Shown here one piece after another: positions 24,201 through 33,926 of a DNA stretch of 64,000 nucleotides. Below the pieces are notes generated by a model. The model was not told where the DNA came from, ran no database searches, and saw only the letters and a program-made list of their open reading frames with translations. The translations under genes were made by a program, and so were the position numbers. Positions within the stretch are counted from its first letter, which is position 1, and every line of letters starts with the position of its first letter. This stretch comes from Aquatica leii (lineage: Eukaryota > Arthropoda > Insecta > Coleoptera > Lampyridae). The stretch spans positions 2,418,001 through 2,482,000 of the forward strand of contig CM069439.1 in NCBI GenBank assembly GCA_035610365.1, written 5' to 3'.

Positions 24201-27072
24201 TAAGTAGTTGAAGGTGCCGTACGTGTATACACTAACGATCTAATAACATAATACAGCCTTCGCAAGGCCACACTTATAAATCACCGACAATAAACGTAAA
24301 AAACACCTACAGCTTTTCTCTTTCTCGACAAAATAATTGTCTTCTCCAAAATTAATTAAAAAACGCTGCTTTATTTGGGGCTTTAGGGCAAAGAGCTTCT
24401 ACATTTAATAAAAGTTAGATGTACATATGACACATTAATTTGCGAGCAAAGCAAATCGCAATTACAGCGACTAACAGGAGTTTGCAGGGAAAAAATTGAA
24501 CGTTCAGGTATAATTACAGGTATACGGCAAAATCTTAACATTCCGAGACACACCTTCAATTATAGCGGCCTAAAAAATTTGCCGTTTATTAACAAATGTC
24601 TTTTACGCTGATCTATTGTTAGAAGCGTTGAACTCGGGAATATTTTGAAAGACGCGCGACTTGCACGTGTAGCTTAAGGTTATCAAATGTGCACAATGTT
24701 AAACCTTATAATTAGTGAACATTATCTGATTGCTAAAAAAACTTCGTATTAAATAAATTGCGCGAGTAGCAAAGTAATAAGAAAAAGTTATTTATACGAT
24801 CAAACATAAATATTTCATATGAGTACATGTGATTAACTTAAAAAGGCAATAAGGCTTGGCACCTTTAGGCTATACCCTTAGTATAAGCCACCATCGCTTT
24901 CATTAAACGTTAAAAATTTGATTTTCTCTTACTAAGTATATTAATTGCTATAATTCCTTCGCATAAATATTTCATGGGACGTAGGGTAATCTGAAATATA
25001 CAACTTTTTCCAATGTCATTTTTGAATTATCGTGCATATTTCAATGCATTACTTTCTGCACTTGTACGTTTAATGAGATTTAATTAAGAATTATCTAGAA
25101 TTTCCCACTTGGTCGACTCGACGTACATAATTGAATTTCTATTCACAATGTTGTCTGCATGTGATTCATCAAATAGTAGTGACGTTGCAAAATTCTACAT
25201 GAATGAACGGAAATGGATGAATACCAATCCGTTTTGATTTTACCATCCGAGTAGTTTTACTCAGACAGTCGACGATTTTTTAATGGTTATATGCTTTATC
25301 TTACGCCCTCTAGCTATTTATGCACTTAATACGCGAGTTTATTATAGCTGAAACCGTGCACAGGAAGTCTGCTTAATCAGATAATTATTATGTATCAAGA
25401 GGTACTTGGCACAACCTAAATTTTTATTACCATTATCTAACATTACCTTAATCATTCTAATTACTATTTAATACTTTCCTGCATTTGGCACAGAAAACAT
25501 AATCGACCAAGCCCCTTGGGGAACTCGAATCTAAAATTTAGCGCTGAAGAAGACACTATCTAAAATTCTTAAGGCAAGGTAAACACTAGTATCTTTAACA
25601 AACTATTAACAATCATATAAGATGCAATGTGAACGTTCTTTGGAAGTCTTTTTTTACAGCTTTTCGTAGGAGATCACCTTTTTTTCTAATTGAATCTCAA
25701 ATTAGATTTTTGCAAATTTTTCAGTTTTAGTCTCTGTGGTTCCAATCCTCTTTAGCCGTAGTTCTTTTTCTTAAAAATCTATGCAGTCACACTTCTGCTT
25801 CATGTTACATAAAATTTAATGCTGTATGTTTCTCTCCTTATAATTTTGTTCCAAATATAAAATCCAGAAGTATTTAGTTCTAGACTACTTTAGTAATTGT
25901 CTTATTCAGTATGGGTAAGTTTCTAGCGATTTTATCTTTTAGGTCTATGTATTCTTCCTTAAAAGTAAAGTCAAACATTCTAATATTAGAAGATTTTAAG
26001 TTAAGCGTTTAAAAATAAAAGTCGATTTTGAAAAAAATCGGTAAATAATGATAAAAAATTCATTACAAATTTTTTATAAAAACTTCTGCAAACGATTTAT
26101 CTGACATAGATGTAATTTTTTTAATTAGACGCAGAATAAAAAACATAAATAAACAATCAAAACAATAAATTTCAACTTTTTGTTCGTCTTCCACACACTA
26201 AAGTGTCACTGCGATAAAGTATCACGACAAATTATCAGAAATAAATTATGTGATAGATTTTCTTGCGATACAATTTATACATAATTACAACATATTCATT
26301 TTGTTTAAAAATAGCAGTTTACATCTGAATTTGTTCTTATATTTGGTTAAGAATTGATTACTATCAGAATTAAGGTTGAACGATTTAAAGTATTTTTGCT
26401 ATTTTTTATATTTGCAGATCGGACTTAAATTTGAGTGAAAAAGTACACGCAAACAGAATCGCATTATTAAACCGTTTATTTGTTTAAAAAACTAAATAGA
26501 TAAAAAACTGACATTTTGTTATTTAATCTTCTTCAAAAATCACTAACGTTTTTAATTAACCCATTTACCGAGTTTTAGATTGTATGTACTTTTCGCATTT
26601 AAACAGTTGTAATAAATATATAATATTAACAAAACACTACAAAAGTAGTAAGTTGTACATAAACGCTTAATTAAAAAAGTAATTTACACATAAATTGCAT
26701 TTTATTCAGTTTATGTAATGTAATTTGTTTGAGCGGTCATGGTTTGTTAACTAAATGAAATATGGTGTCACGATTGCCTATAGGAAGTAGTAGCCAAATT
26801 AAATGTAAACGAAAAAAGCAAATTTAAATAAACAAAAAAAAAGGTTTGTTTTTTTCCTAAATTGCTTTTATCGTATTAAGTTAGTGACCGCTTTTTCACT
26901 TAGTAATCATTCAGTGTGTGAGTCTGTATGTGCCCGTACTGTATGTATAACATATTAGTGAAGTTCTCAGGAAACCTAATGATGTTTAAGTTTCTAATTT
27001 GAGCGTGTAATAGAATTTCATTGAAAAGCAACAAGAAATAAAATAAAGTAATGCAGACAAAACATGGTTTAT
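21277..27072. other. AT-rich stretch, mostly featureless
   Basis: The region 21640-22330 has short protein-like fragments in several frames, such as a 63-codon frame at 21721-21912, but no family could be assigned. It shares TGACAATTGTGG with a block near 54568. At 23150-23260 (minus) there is a short real-looking frame containing KRSGQFAAILKSIGPQTIGD, also unassigned. The stretch 24400-24700 is slightly richer in CpG. No TIR elements or RNA genes were found. Confidence 0.35.
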
Positions 27073-27201
27073 TCAGTATGCGACGTGCATTTCTTTTACT
27101 TGTTTCGAGTTCAAGAAGTCTTTTGCTCTTGTTAATTGTATATCATCATAGATATCGTGAGATAAAGAACACCAAGTTGTTTCGCGATTGTTTTTAAATA
27201 A
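27073..27201 (-). pseudogene. Protein-like fragment C, unidentified
   Basis: The minus-strand frame ends at a TGA (27073) and includes NRETTWCSLSHDIYDDIQ and LTRAKDFLNSKQVKEMHVAY. Its composition (Asp, Glu, Thr, Trp, Cys, His) differs from the Lys/Asn/Ile/Phe noise of chance frames here. There is no Met start and I recognise no family. It lies downstream, on the same strand, of fragments A (28342-28494) and B (27882-27995), so it could be an exon or pseudogene piece of the same locus. Chance remains possible because the frame is only 42 codons. Confidence 0.2.
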
Positions 27202-27881
27202 TCACTTTTTGGCATTAAATTTGAAACGGATTAATTATAAGTGCAACCGTTTTCTGACCTTTCCAATAGTCCTACGTAATTGTCTGAACGCGAAAGTAGA
27301 GGAATATTATTATTGCATGACTTTAACATTTATCAACGCTTAAACATACTGCTTATTATGTAGACATTAATACCGCAATAAAATTATTCGAGATCTGAGA
27401 TGATTGGAAAATGTGAATCTTAAAAAGTCATTCATTTACACACTAATTGCTACTATCAATTATTGCATTATATACGATTAAAGGTATAGTAATTATTCCT
27501 TGACATAAATTACATTCAATTATTTCGATTTTTTGATAATACAGAAAATCGCACTCCTCATACAGCATTTACCACAGTGTACTGTATCATTACCACACTA
27601 GACCAAAGATCAATACTTCTATTAGTTAAATAGCGCAATCTGTTTTTATGACAAGAATACATTTGAAGGTAGTTTGTTTAATCTTCTAGCATAGTTTTAA
27701 ACATGTTGCGATTAATAATTCTTTACGTCTAAGAAAACTGATCAATTTTAATTAACACCATTTAAACGCGTTTGAGATGGCCTACGTCAATAAAGTCGAG
27801 ACTTGACCAATATAACAAATTGTCAGAAATCTGCACTTTGCAAGCAAAATTTAAAAGTTTAGTCTATGAGAACTGTTTATT

Positions 27882-27995
27882 TTAGGTAAAATCAAGAAAA
27901 AGGGTTATTTCTATTTGCTTGTTTATCACAAGAAAATAAGCATTGTTTTCTTGTAATGTTGTACACGCCATTAAAATTTGCTTCATTTCATCATC
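27882..27995 (-). pseudogene. Protein-like fragment B, unidentified
   Basis: The minus-strand frame reads DDEMKQILMACTTLQENNAY and ends at TAA (27882). It is preceded by a plausible splice acceptor, CTTCTGCTTATCTTAAG, ending at 27997, which leaves one base of a split codon. The start looks coding; the last 15 codons look like intron noise, so a donor may lie inside. No family is recognised. Confidence 0.2.
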
Positions 27996-28341
27996 ACTTA
28001 AGATAAGCAGAAGAAATAATGTGGTCAATGACAGAAACTACTTGTAACAATCAACAAATAACTGTGAATACAAATAATAGATATAATTATAGACAATTTA
28101 TAAACTACGAGTTTAATCTAAAAGTATTTAAACTAGCAAGAATTTCTTTATGCAGCTTACGTAGCTTCTTACTGTTGTTAGAAACACAATGACGAGATAA
28201 TCGTAGAAAGATGCAACAGACATGATATCCAAATTTTTCATGGTATTCGGTTTTGATAAGCCTCAAAATGAGATACGTAACAAAATAAACGGTTATTTAA
28301 AATTAAGAAAAAGCTAGAATCTGCGTTCGCACTATTCTTCA

Positions 28342-28494
28342 TCAATGAAGTCTTAGCTTTAAATTTTTTTCGGGGTCCAATTTATCGACAATTTCCTTGA
28401 TAATTTCAAAAACCTTTGCATTATAAATTGCAACTTCTACTTCTCCATCAAGCAATGACTGGTGCATGTTGGAGCAAAATACATCGTCTTTTTC
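28342..28494 (-). pseudogene. Protein-like fragment A, possible terminal exon, unidentified
   Basis: This 50-codon minus-strand frame ending in TGA reads in part EKDDVFCSNMHQSLLDGEV then VFEIIKEIVDKLDPEKN. The Asp/Glu content and the amphipathic helix-like second half are typical of a real globular protein and unlike neighbouring chance frames. A TTTTATAG acceptor-like site abuts it at 28494-28495, which would complete a GAA codon with one base from an upstream exon. No upstream exon was found within the next kilobase and no family is recognised. It may be a last exon, a retrocopy scrap, or part of an old element. Confidence 0.3.
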
Positions 28495-28495
28495 T

Positions 28496-29054
28496 ATAAA
28501 AGATTTTTAGAGAAAAGTGATTCTTTATTTAGTCATTTCTTATGTGACCATTGTTATTTACTCATTCATTGTAAATCCTCAATTAAAAACAGAAAGCTAT
28601 TTAAATTCGAATATGACGATGATTATTTACAGGCATAAAACTTTAGATAATGTTTATCTTAAAAATATATTAATATTGTAAAATATTGAATTATGTTTTA
28701 AAACGTAAATACATATATGCATTTATATACATTATGTAAATATTGAAATGCATAACTATCCGAAGAATATTAATAAGCAAAGCTTCGATGAAAATGTAAG
28801 AAAAAAGATAGAAAAAGTATACAATAAATTACAGTGAACAAAACCCACAATGACAATAAAAAAGCCTTACAAAAAAATTAGAATAGATCGGCATGTCAAT
28901 AGAGATCAAATAGAGAAATTCGGTGATAACGTCAAAAAAGTAACAAGACTATCACGCAGTTGCCAGTTTATAATGTACAAAAATCCATTTGGTCTATTTC
29001 TAAAACTAAATCCGTTTCTAAACATTGCGCTTGTAATGGCAGTAACATAAAATC
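28496..29054. other. AT-rich stretch with one unassigned 66-codon frame
   Basis: A plus-strand frame at 28850-29050 starts MTIKKPYKKIRIDRHVNRDQ and is basic and hydrophilic for about 40 codons. It has no known motif and no clear promoter or splice context. I do not call it a gene. Confidence 0.3.
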
Positions 29055-29125
29055 GGATCAGGACGTCACGGCGCAGCCAATTCGGCGACTAGCCACTTCG
29101 ACGACAAGACGTTACGGCGCCAAAT
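29055..29125 (+). repeat. GC-rich block with repeated ACGTYACGGCGC
   Basis: The words ACGTCACGGCGC and ACGTTACGGCGC occur 52 bp apart, with CAATTCGGCG and TTCGACGACAAG between them. The block is far richer in CpG than anything within several kilobases. It may be the edge of an unrecognised repeat or satellite unit, or a regulatory patch. Confidence 0.35.
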
Positions 29126-29244
29126 TCTAGAGAAAGAAACTTTTTATTTGTTAGTTGCATAAGTATCTTGTTCAATATCGTAGGAGTATCCACTTTTTGT
29201 GTCGAAATCAGTATGTTATCTCAGTGATATAGATTTGTAAAAAC

Positions 29245-31300
29245 AAATAATTTTGACTAATTTATACAAGTACAAAATTATATAAGAAAAACTGTTAAAA
29301 ATGGCGGCTACACCCACCTCCAGTTTCTTTATCACACACATCTTTTGGTAGAACCGAAAGAATATGAAAAGCCAGCCAAGTTACTAGGACTTTTGGTTCA
29401 AGAGTTATGGCGGGTACATCGTTACAAACAGACACACACACACCCAATTTTTTTTCTTAACACATTCGCTGCGGAAGGTGGCTATAGCCACCCTGCAGGT
29501 ACTTATTCCCGCCACTGCAGGTGGCCTGAGCCACCCTACTCAACAAGAATGAAAGGCACGGTTTATTTTGCCCTGGTGGGGATACTACGTTTTCCTTTTA
29601 CTGGAGCTCCACACAAACGTTTCATTAGACGTTTGTTTCTCTTAATGTGAAGTGGTTTTAAAATTGTGCAAATTTTTCGTTTTTTTTTCTGGAGAAGTTC
29701 CTGAAATTTTTAAATCTTTCGGGATAATAAAATTTCGAAGGGTTTTTCTTATTTTTGTGAACTTTCGTGCGCTATTAATTGTATTTTAGCATTAAAAATA
29801 GCATTTCATTCATAAGAAGATACACAGTTTATTTTCTCGTAATATTCTGGTAAGTGCAATTCATTATTATAACGACTTGATTTTTATAAATTGTGTATTA
29901 ATATGTTATTTTACCTTGGAAAATAAATAATATAACAAAATATATAATGTTGTTATCATTAATTCCTCTCTCGATTTCCAAAAGCAATATTGCTGAGTTA
30001 ATTATTTCAAGTTCATTTTACTTGTTTTAAAATTCAAATTTTTATTTTGCAATTGTATTTATTGGAAAGAAGAAAATATGTTAAAACCCACAAAAATGAG
30101 GGTCCAGGTAAGAGACTACAGAGTAACAAAAGATTTACGGTGAATGCTAACTAACTAGCAATGATGACAATAAATCACATATTTTTCAAATTTAAAAGGG
30201 GTCAAAAACCTACAAAAAGCAAAGGTGAGAAACCAGAGATAAAATGTTAAAATGTATTAAAGTGAATGGTACTTATTGTTAGTAAAGACGGCAATAAATC
30301 AGATACCTGTCAATCTGTTATGAGAGTTAGCCTAATCCCCGTTCTTAACGGTACACTGCAGGTGGCCTGAGCCACCCTTTTCCCTTTATCTCAAAATATT
30401 TCTTGGAAACTCAAATTACGAGAATTAAACAATTTAGTTATGTTTGTATTGAATATATAAAGCTATTTAAGCGAAAAAATGAATCCGTTTTTTGAGGTCG
30501 ATATTAGGATAATGGTCCCGCAGCGAATGTGTTAAAAATACATTTTTCTGATTCAGGAGACCTTGAAAAGTAAAATTATGATAATATTTTTTTGAAAAAA
30601 AATTGCGATCGCTATACTTTCCTTATAGGAAAATAAAAATTTTTATTTTATTTGTTTTAATTTTTTTATTATAACAATTCGAGCATTTAGAAAATGTGTT
30701 AATGATTTTTTCTGTTTTGTTTTCGGGGATTTTTTGTATTCTTCTAGATTCCTATAATAGTTATTTTATTTTTATATATATTTGACGTAATAGTGAAGCA
30801 CCAAAAAACTATCCGGCCGCATCGTGTCGAAGTGTCTTGTACCCCATAAAACAGTGTTGAAAATTGTCCTAACAAGACTACAATTTTAATATAAATAGAC
30901 GATAAACAATACGACATTTTAGAAACTCGGTTTTTAATTTTATAGTACACAGTTATTACGTTCCTATAAGGAAAGCATAACGATCGCAATTATTAAAAAA
31001 AAATTTTTTTTGCATAATTTTATGTTTCAAGGTCTCTTGAATCAGAAAAATGTATTTTTGACAAAAAAAATTTGGGTGTCTGTGTGTGTGCCTGTGTGTA
31101 CGATGTACCCACGATAACTCTCGAACCAAAAATCCTAGTAACTTGAAATTTGATATGTAGCCGACTTTTTATATTATTTCGGTTCTATCAAAAAATGGTT
31201 CTAATAAAAAAACGGAAGTTGGTGTATCCGTCATTTTTAACAGTTTTTCTTATACAATTTTTTAGGTATGTAAATTATTTTAGTTATTTTTACAGTTTCT
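29245..31300. mobile_element. Long inverted-repeat element, interrupted by a nested insertion
   Basis: The left arm (29245-29460 continued at 30532-30632) and right arm (30961-31300) are inverted complements of about 310 bp. Shared blocks are ATAAGAAAAACTGTTAAAAA, TGGTAGAACCGAAA/TGATAGAACCGAAA, AAGTTACTAGGA, GGGTACATCGT, ACACACACAC, ACATTTTTCTGATTCA, GAGACCTTGAAA and TTGCGATCG...CTTTCCTTATAGGAA. About 330 bp of T/A-rich sequence lies between them. The left arm is split by a TTAA-flanked insertion (next entry). No coding capacity is recognised. The same arm occurs alone near 4690-4860 and again at 31.55-31.95 kb, so the arm is a dispersed repeat family. Confidence 0.8.
29461..30531. mobile_element. 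piggyBac-like non-autonomous element nested in the left arm
   Basis: The termini CACATTCGCTGCGG (29461) and CCGCAGCGAATGTG (30531) are perfect 14-bp inverted repeats, each bordered outside by TTAA (29457-29460 and 30532-30535), the piggyBac target duplication. Subterminal sequence CACTGCAGGTGGCCTGAGCC is present near the left end (about 29511) and again, in the same orientation, near the right end (about 30354). A palindrome GGTGGCTATAGCCACC lies at the left. No transposase frame exists in 1071 bp; the 101-codon frame at 29345-29650 crosses the element boundary and is a chance frame. Confidence 0.85.
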
Positions 31301-31500
31301 TATAGAGATAATTCTTTCTAACAATTAATTCAAACGAAAAATGTTTTTACCATTAACAGTTTATTAGATATTTGATTTATAATTTAAAGTGAATTTCATA
31401 TATAATCTAGGTTTGAATCCTGCCTGCGACAATTTTTTTTAAATTCCATATCTTAAAAGGAAAGCAAGATACGTTGAAAGTAACATTTTTTCTACATTTT
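31105..31500 (+). repeat. Direct repeat, unit 1
   Basis: This covers the outer part of the right arm plus sequence beyond it. The order ACCCACGATAACTCTCGA, GGTTCTATCAAA, ACAGTTTTTCTTAT, TTTTTACAGTTTCTTAT, ATCTAGGTTTGAATCC is repeated about 448 bp downstream in unit 2. The GGTTTGAATCC word resembles a pol III B box, but no A box lies at a suitable distance upstream. Confidence 0.75.
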
Positions 31501-31552
31501 TGGTACTTGTTTATACCCGAAGTGCTGCATCTTCCTTACATTATCTTTGGAT

Positions 31553-31950
31553 GTGCCCACGATAACTCTCGACCCAAAACTCCTAATAAATTGAAATTTG
31601 GTATGGAGCTGGCTTTTCATATTCTCTCGGTTCTATCAAAGATGGGTCTGATAAAAAAACCGGAAGCGAGTGTATCCACCATTTTAAACAGTTTTTCTTA
31701 TATAATTTTGTACGTATGTAAATTAATCAAATTATTTTTACAGTTTCTTATCGAGATAAATCTTCCTAACATTTTATTCAAATAAAAAAAAACATTAACA
31801 ATTTCTTAGATATTTTATTTATAATTTAAAATGAATTCACAAATGTAATCTAGGTTCAAATCCTAACTGCGAAGGTTTTTTTAGAAAAAAATTCCTTATC
31901 TTGAAGAAAAAACACGATACGTTCAAAATAATCATTTTTACTGATTTACT
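31553..31950 (+). repeat. Direct repeat, unit 2
   Basis: This is the same order of blocks as unit 1 at an offset of 448 bp, with scattered differences: GCCCACGATAACTCTCGA, GGTTCTATCAAA, ACAGTTTTTCTTAT, TTTTTACAGTTTCTTAT, ATCTAGGTTCAAATCC. It could be a tandem duplication or a second insertion next to the first. The 103-codon frame 31474-31785 that overlaps it has no protein similarity I recognise. Confidence 0.75.
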
Positions 31951-32655
31951 GAAAGGGAGACGCAAAAATATAGGGGTTAGTCAATACGACAACATAAGCT
32001 TAATTTGCCATATTTCGGTTATATATTTAATTAAAATGAGGAGAAAAATTTCAAAAAAATTATAGCATGCTAGGAAGTCAATACAAACGTGTACATATTA
32101 CTTCAAAGCGGTTTTATGACAACATAACCTTAAAAAAATATTGATTTATTTTTGATTCCTTCAACATTCTTTATAGGAAAGTTGTGTGGTAATCACACCA
32201 GTTTTTTTTCTTAGTAGACCTTAGAAGTTAAAAACGAAAAACCATGTTTTCACAAAACAACTACAACAGAAAGGTATTTTAAATTCAATTCAACGGTTTA
32301 CTTTGCCAAACCAAGATTGTCATTATGATATAAGATTGAACAGTAATTATTTAAATATTGACAATAACCGGTCAATTTGGTCAATTGACGATCACGTCAA
32401 ACATTAAATTGGATCAATTAAAAGATCCACTGCAAAAGGTCATAAAAGCTTATCTTATAAGCGTTTTATACACCGCATTTGTCTAGAAAAAAATGATCAT
32501 GGTAATAGAGTAACACGGAGAAACATCAATTGTCACTATAACATAAAATCGTTTTTTACAAGGAAAAAATTGAAACTATATTTGAACCATTTTCTTAGAC
32601 TTATAATCTGTTCACCAAAATTTTAGGCAAAAAGTGATACCGTAATCAGTTCTTC
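31951..32655. other. AT-rich stretch without recognisable genes
   Basis: Only a weak internal duplication (ACGACAACATAAGCTTAA and ATGACAACATAACCTTAA) was noticed. No coding frame or RNA gene was found. Confidence 0.4.
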
Positions 32656-32658
32656 ACA

Positions 32659-32812
32659 CAAGTCAACGTTTAGATGATAAAATGGAACAAACTTTCCAAA
32701 AACATAGATTCGCTAACTAAATAGAATTTTACGTGTATTTTACAAATATCTGTCTTTTGATCCGCAAAGTTAACGTTTAGATGACAAAATGGAACAAACT
32801 TTACAAAAACCA
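32659..32812 (+). repeat. Short direct repeat pair, about 109-bp spacing
   Basis: The block CAACGTTTAGATGATAAAAT with GGAACAAACTTTCCAAAAAC (from about 32662) recurs as TAACGTTTAGATGACAAAAT with GGAACAAACTTTACAAAAAC (from about 32771). Two units differ at three positions over about 40 bp. It is probably a local tandem duplication. Confidence 0.7.
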
Positions 32813-33782
32813 CACAACAAACCGAAAATTCTTTCAGAATAAAAGGATGAAATTTTGCAAAAAAACTGCAGCCAGAGCTAAACCACCCTTGAACATTGTT
32901 GACAAAGTGCATAAATAAAAACTGGTGGTCAATGCTGCACGAGAGTCATTTCAATATTAAAACTTTAAAAACGCATTCTTACTTTACTAGATGTCCCCCA
33001 TGCAAGTTTTAGAATGTGTGCGCATTCATTGAGAATTTAAATGTTACATATTTGTTATTTGCAATTGTAAATTAATAATAGAACAATTTTAGTTTTTTTT
33101 TGGAGGGTTATTGACCTAACGGAAAAGCCGCCAATATTAGCAATTAGAAAATAGTTATTAAAGTCTTTCAATTGCAATTCATAGTACGTAATTTGGAAGT
33201 AAAATACACTTGTATACAAAACTCGTCAAAGCTAATTATTTCGGTGTTAATTATAACGTAAAACACCCAAATGACTTCACTAGTTTTACCAAAACATTGC
33301 AAGATTTTTGCACTTCTTGACCGTCTCTGTAGGAGTTTTATGAAGGTGTTCTTATTCTGTCTTCTAAATATTTCCATCACGGCATATCTTTGCAGTGTTT
33401 TATGGTAGTGTCAATAACAACTTCTAAAATTTATCAATATACTTCTTTTCTTAATTAATTAATTTCCGCAAGGTTTGCCATCAAACGATACTCAGACTGT
33501 AACTATCAAATTCTTCTTTTTGAGTAGAATATTTGAAATCCATTGTTATATAATCTCTCCATGATATTTTTTTGTCCTATTGAAACATTTATTGTTTAAA
33601 ATTTTCAAAGGGATCTATCTTTTTTCCAACTTTTAATTGGCAAAAATAAATAAAATAACAATTTGGTCAAAAGTCAATTATTAAAATTGGTTATTGACTA
33701 AGTTGTTATTTTATTTATTGATTTATTGTTTTATTTAAAAATCCAATCGTGTTTGTTAATTTTTTTTTAGATTGTTATCAAC
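32813..33782. other. AT-rich stretch without recognisable genes
   Basis: Minus-strand frames of 70-80 codons exist here (32670-32912, 33168-33380), but they have no motif. The first overlaps the direct repeat pair. Confidence 0.4.
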
Positions 33783-33926
33783 TACCCAAACAACACATTG
33801 ATATAAAAAACGTCTAAATGTCCGGCTAATAGACGTTTATTAGACATTAAAACGTTTTTAAACGCGTTATTAACGTTTATTAGACGGACATTTAGACGTT
33901 TTTTGTACCAATGTGTTGTTTGGGTA
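33783..33926. mobile_element. 144-bp MITE with 42-bp TIRs
   Basis: The left arm 33783-33824 starts TACCCAAACAACACATTG. The right arm 33885-33926 is its inverted complement with two mismatches in 42 bp. The centre contains further copies of the words ACGTTTATTAGAC and TAATAGACGTTTATTAGAC, giving an almost fully foldable unit. TA at both outer ends may represent a TA target duplication, as in Tc1/mariner-type MITEs. The high arm identity suggests a younger insertion than most others here. Confidence 0.85.

Noticed and set aside
29345..29650. 101-codon plus-strand frame
   Set aside because: It crosses the boundary between the inverted-repeat arm and the nested piggyBac-like element, so it is a chance frame over repeats.
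31410..31425. GGTTTGAATCC as the B box of a SINE
   Set aside because: No A box at a plausible upstream distance and no tRNA-like head, although the T-arm-like pairing is present in both direct repeat units.
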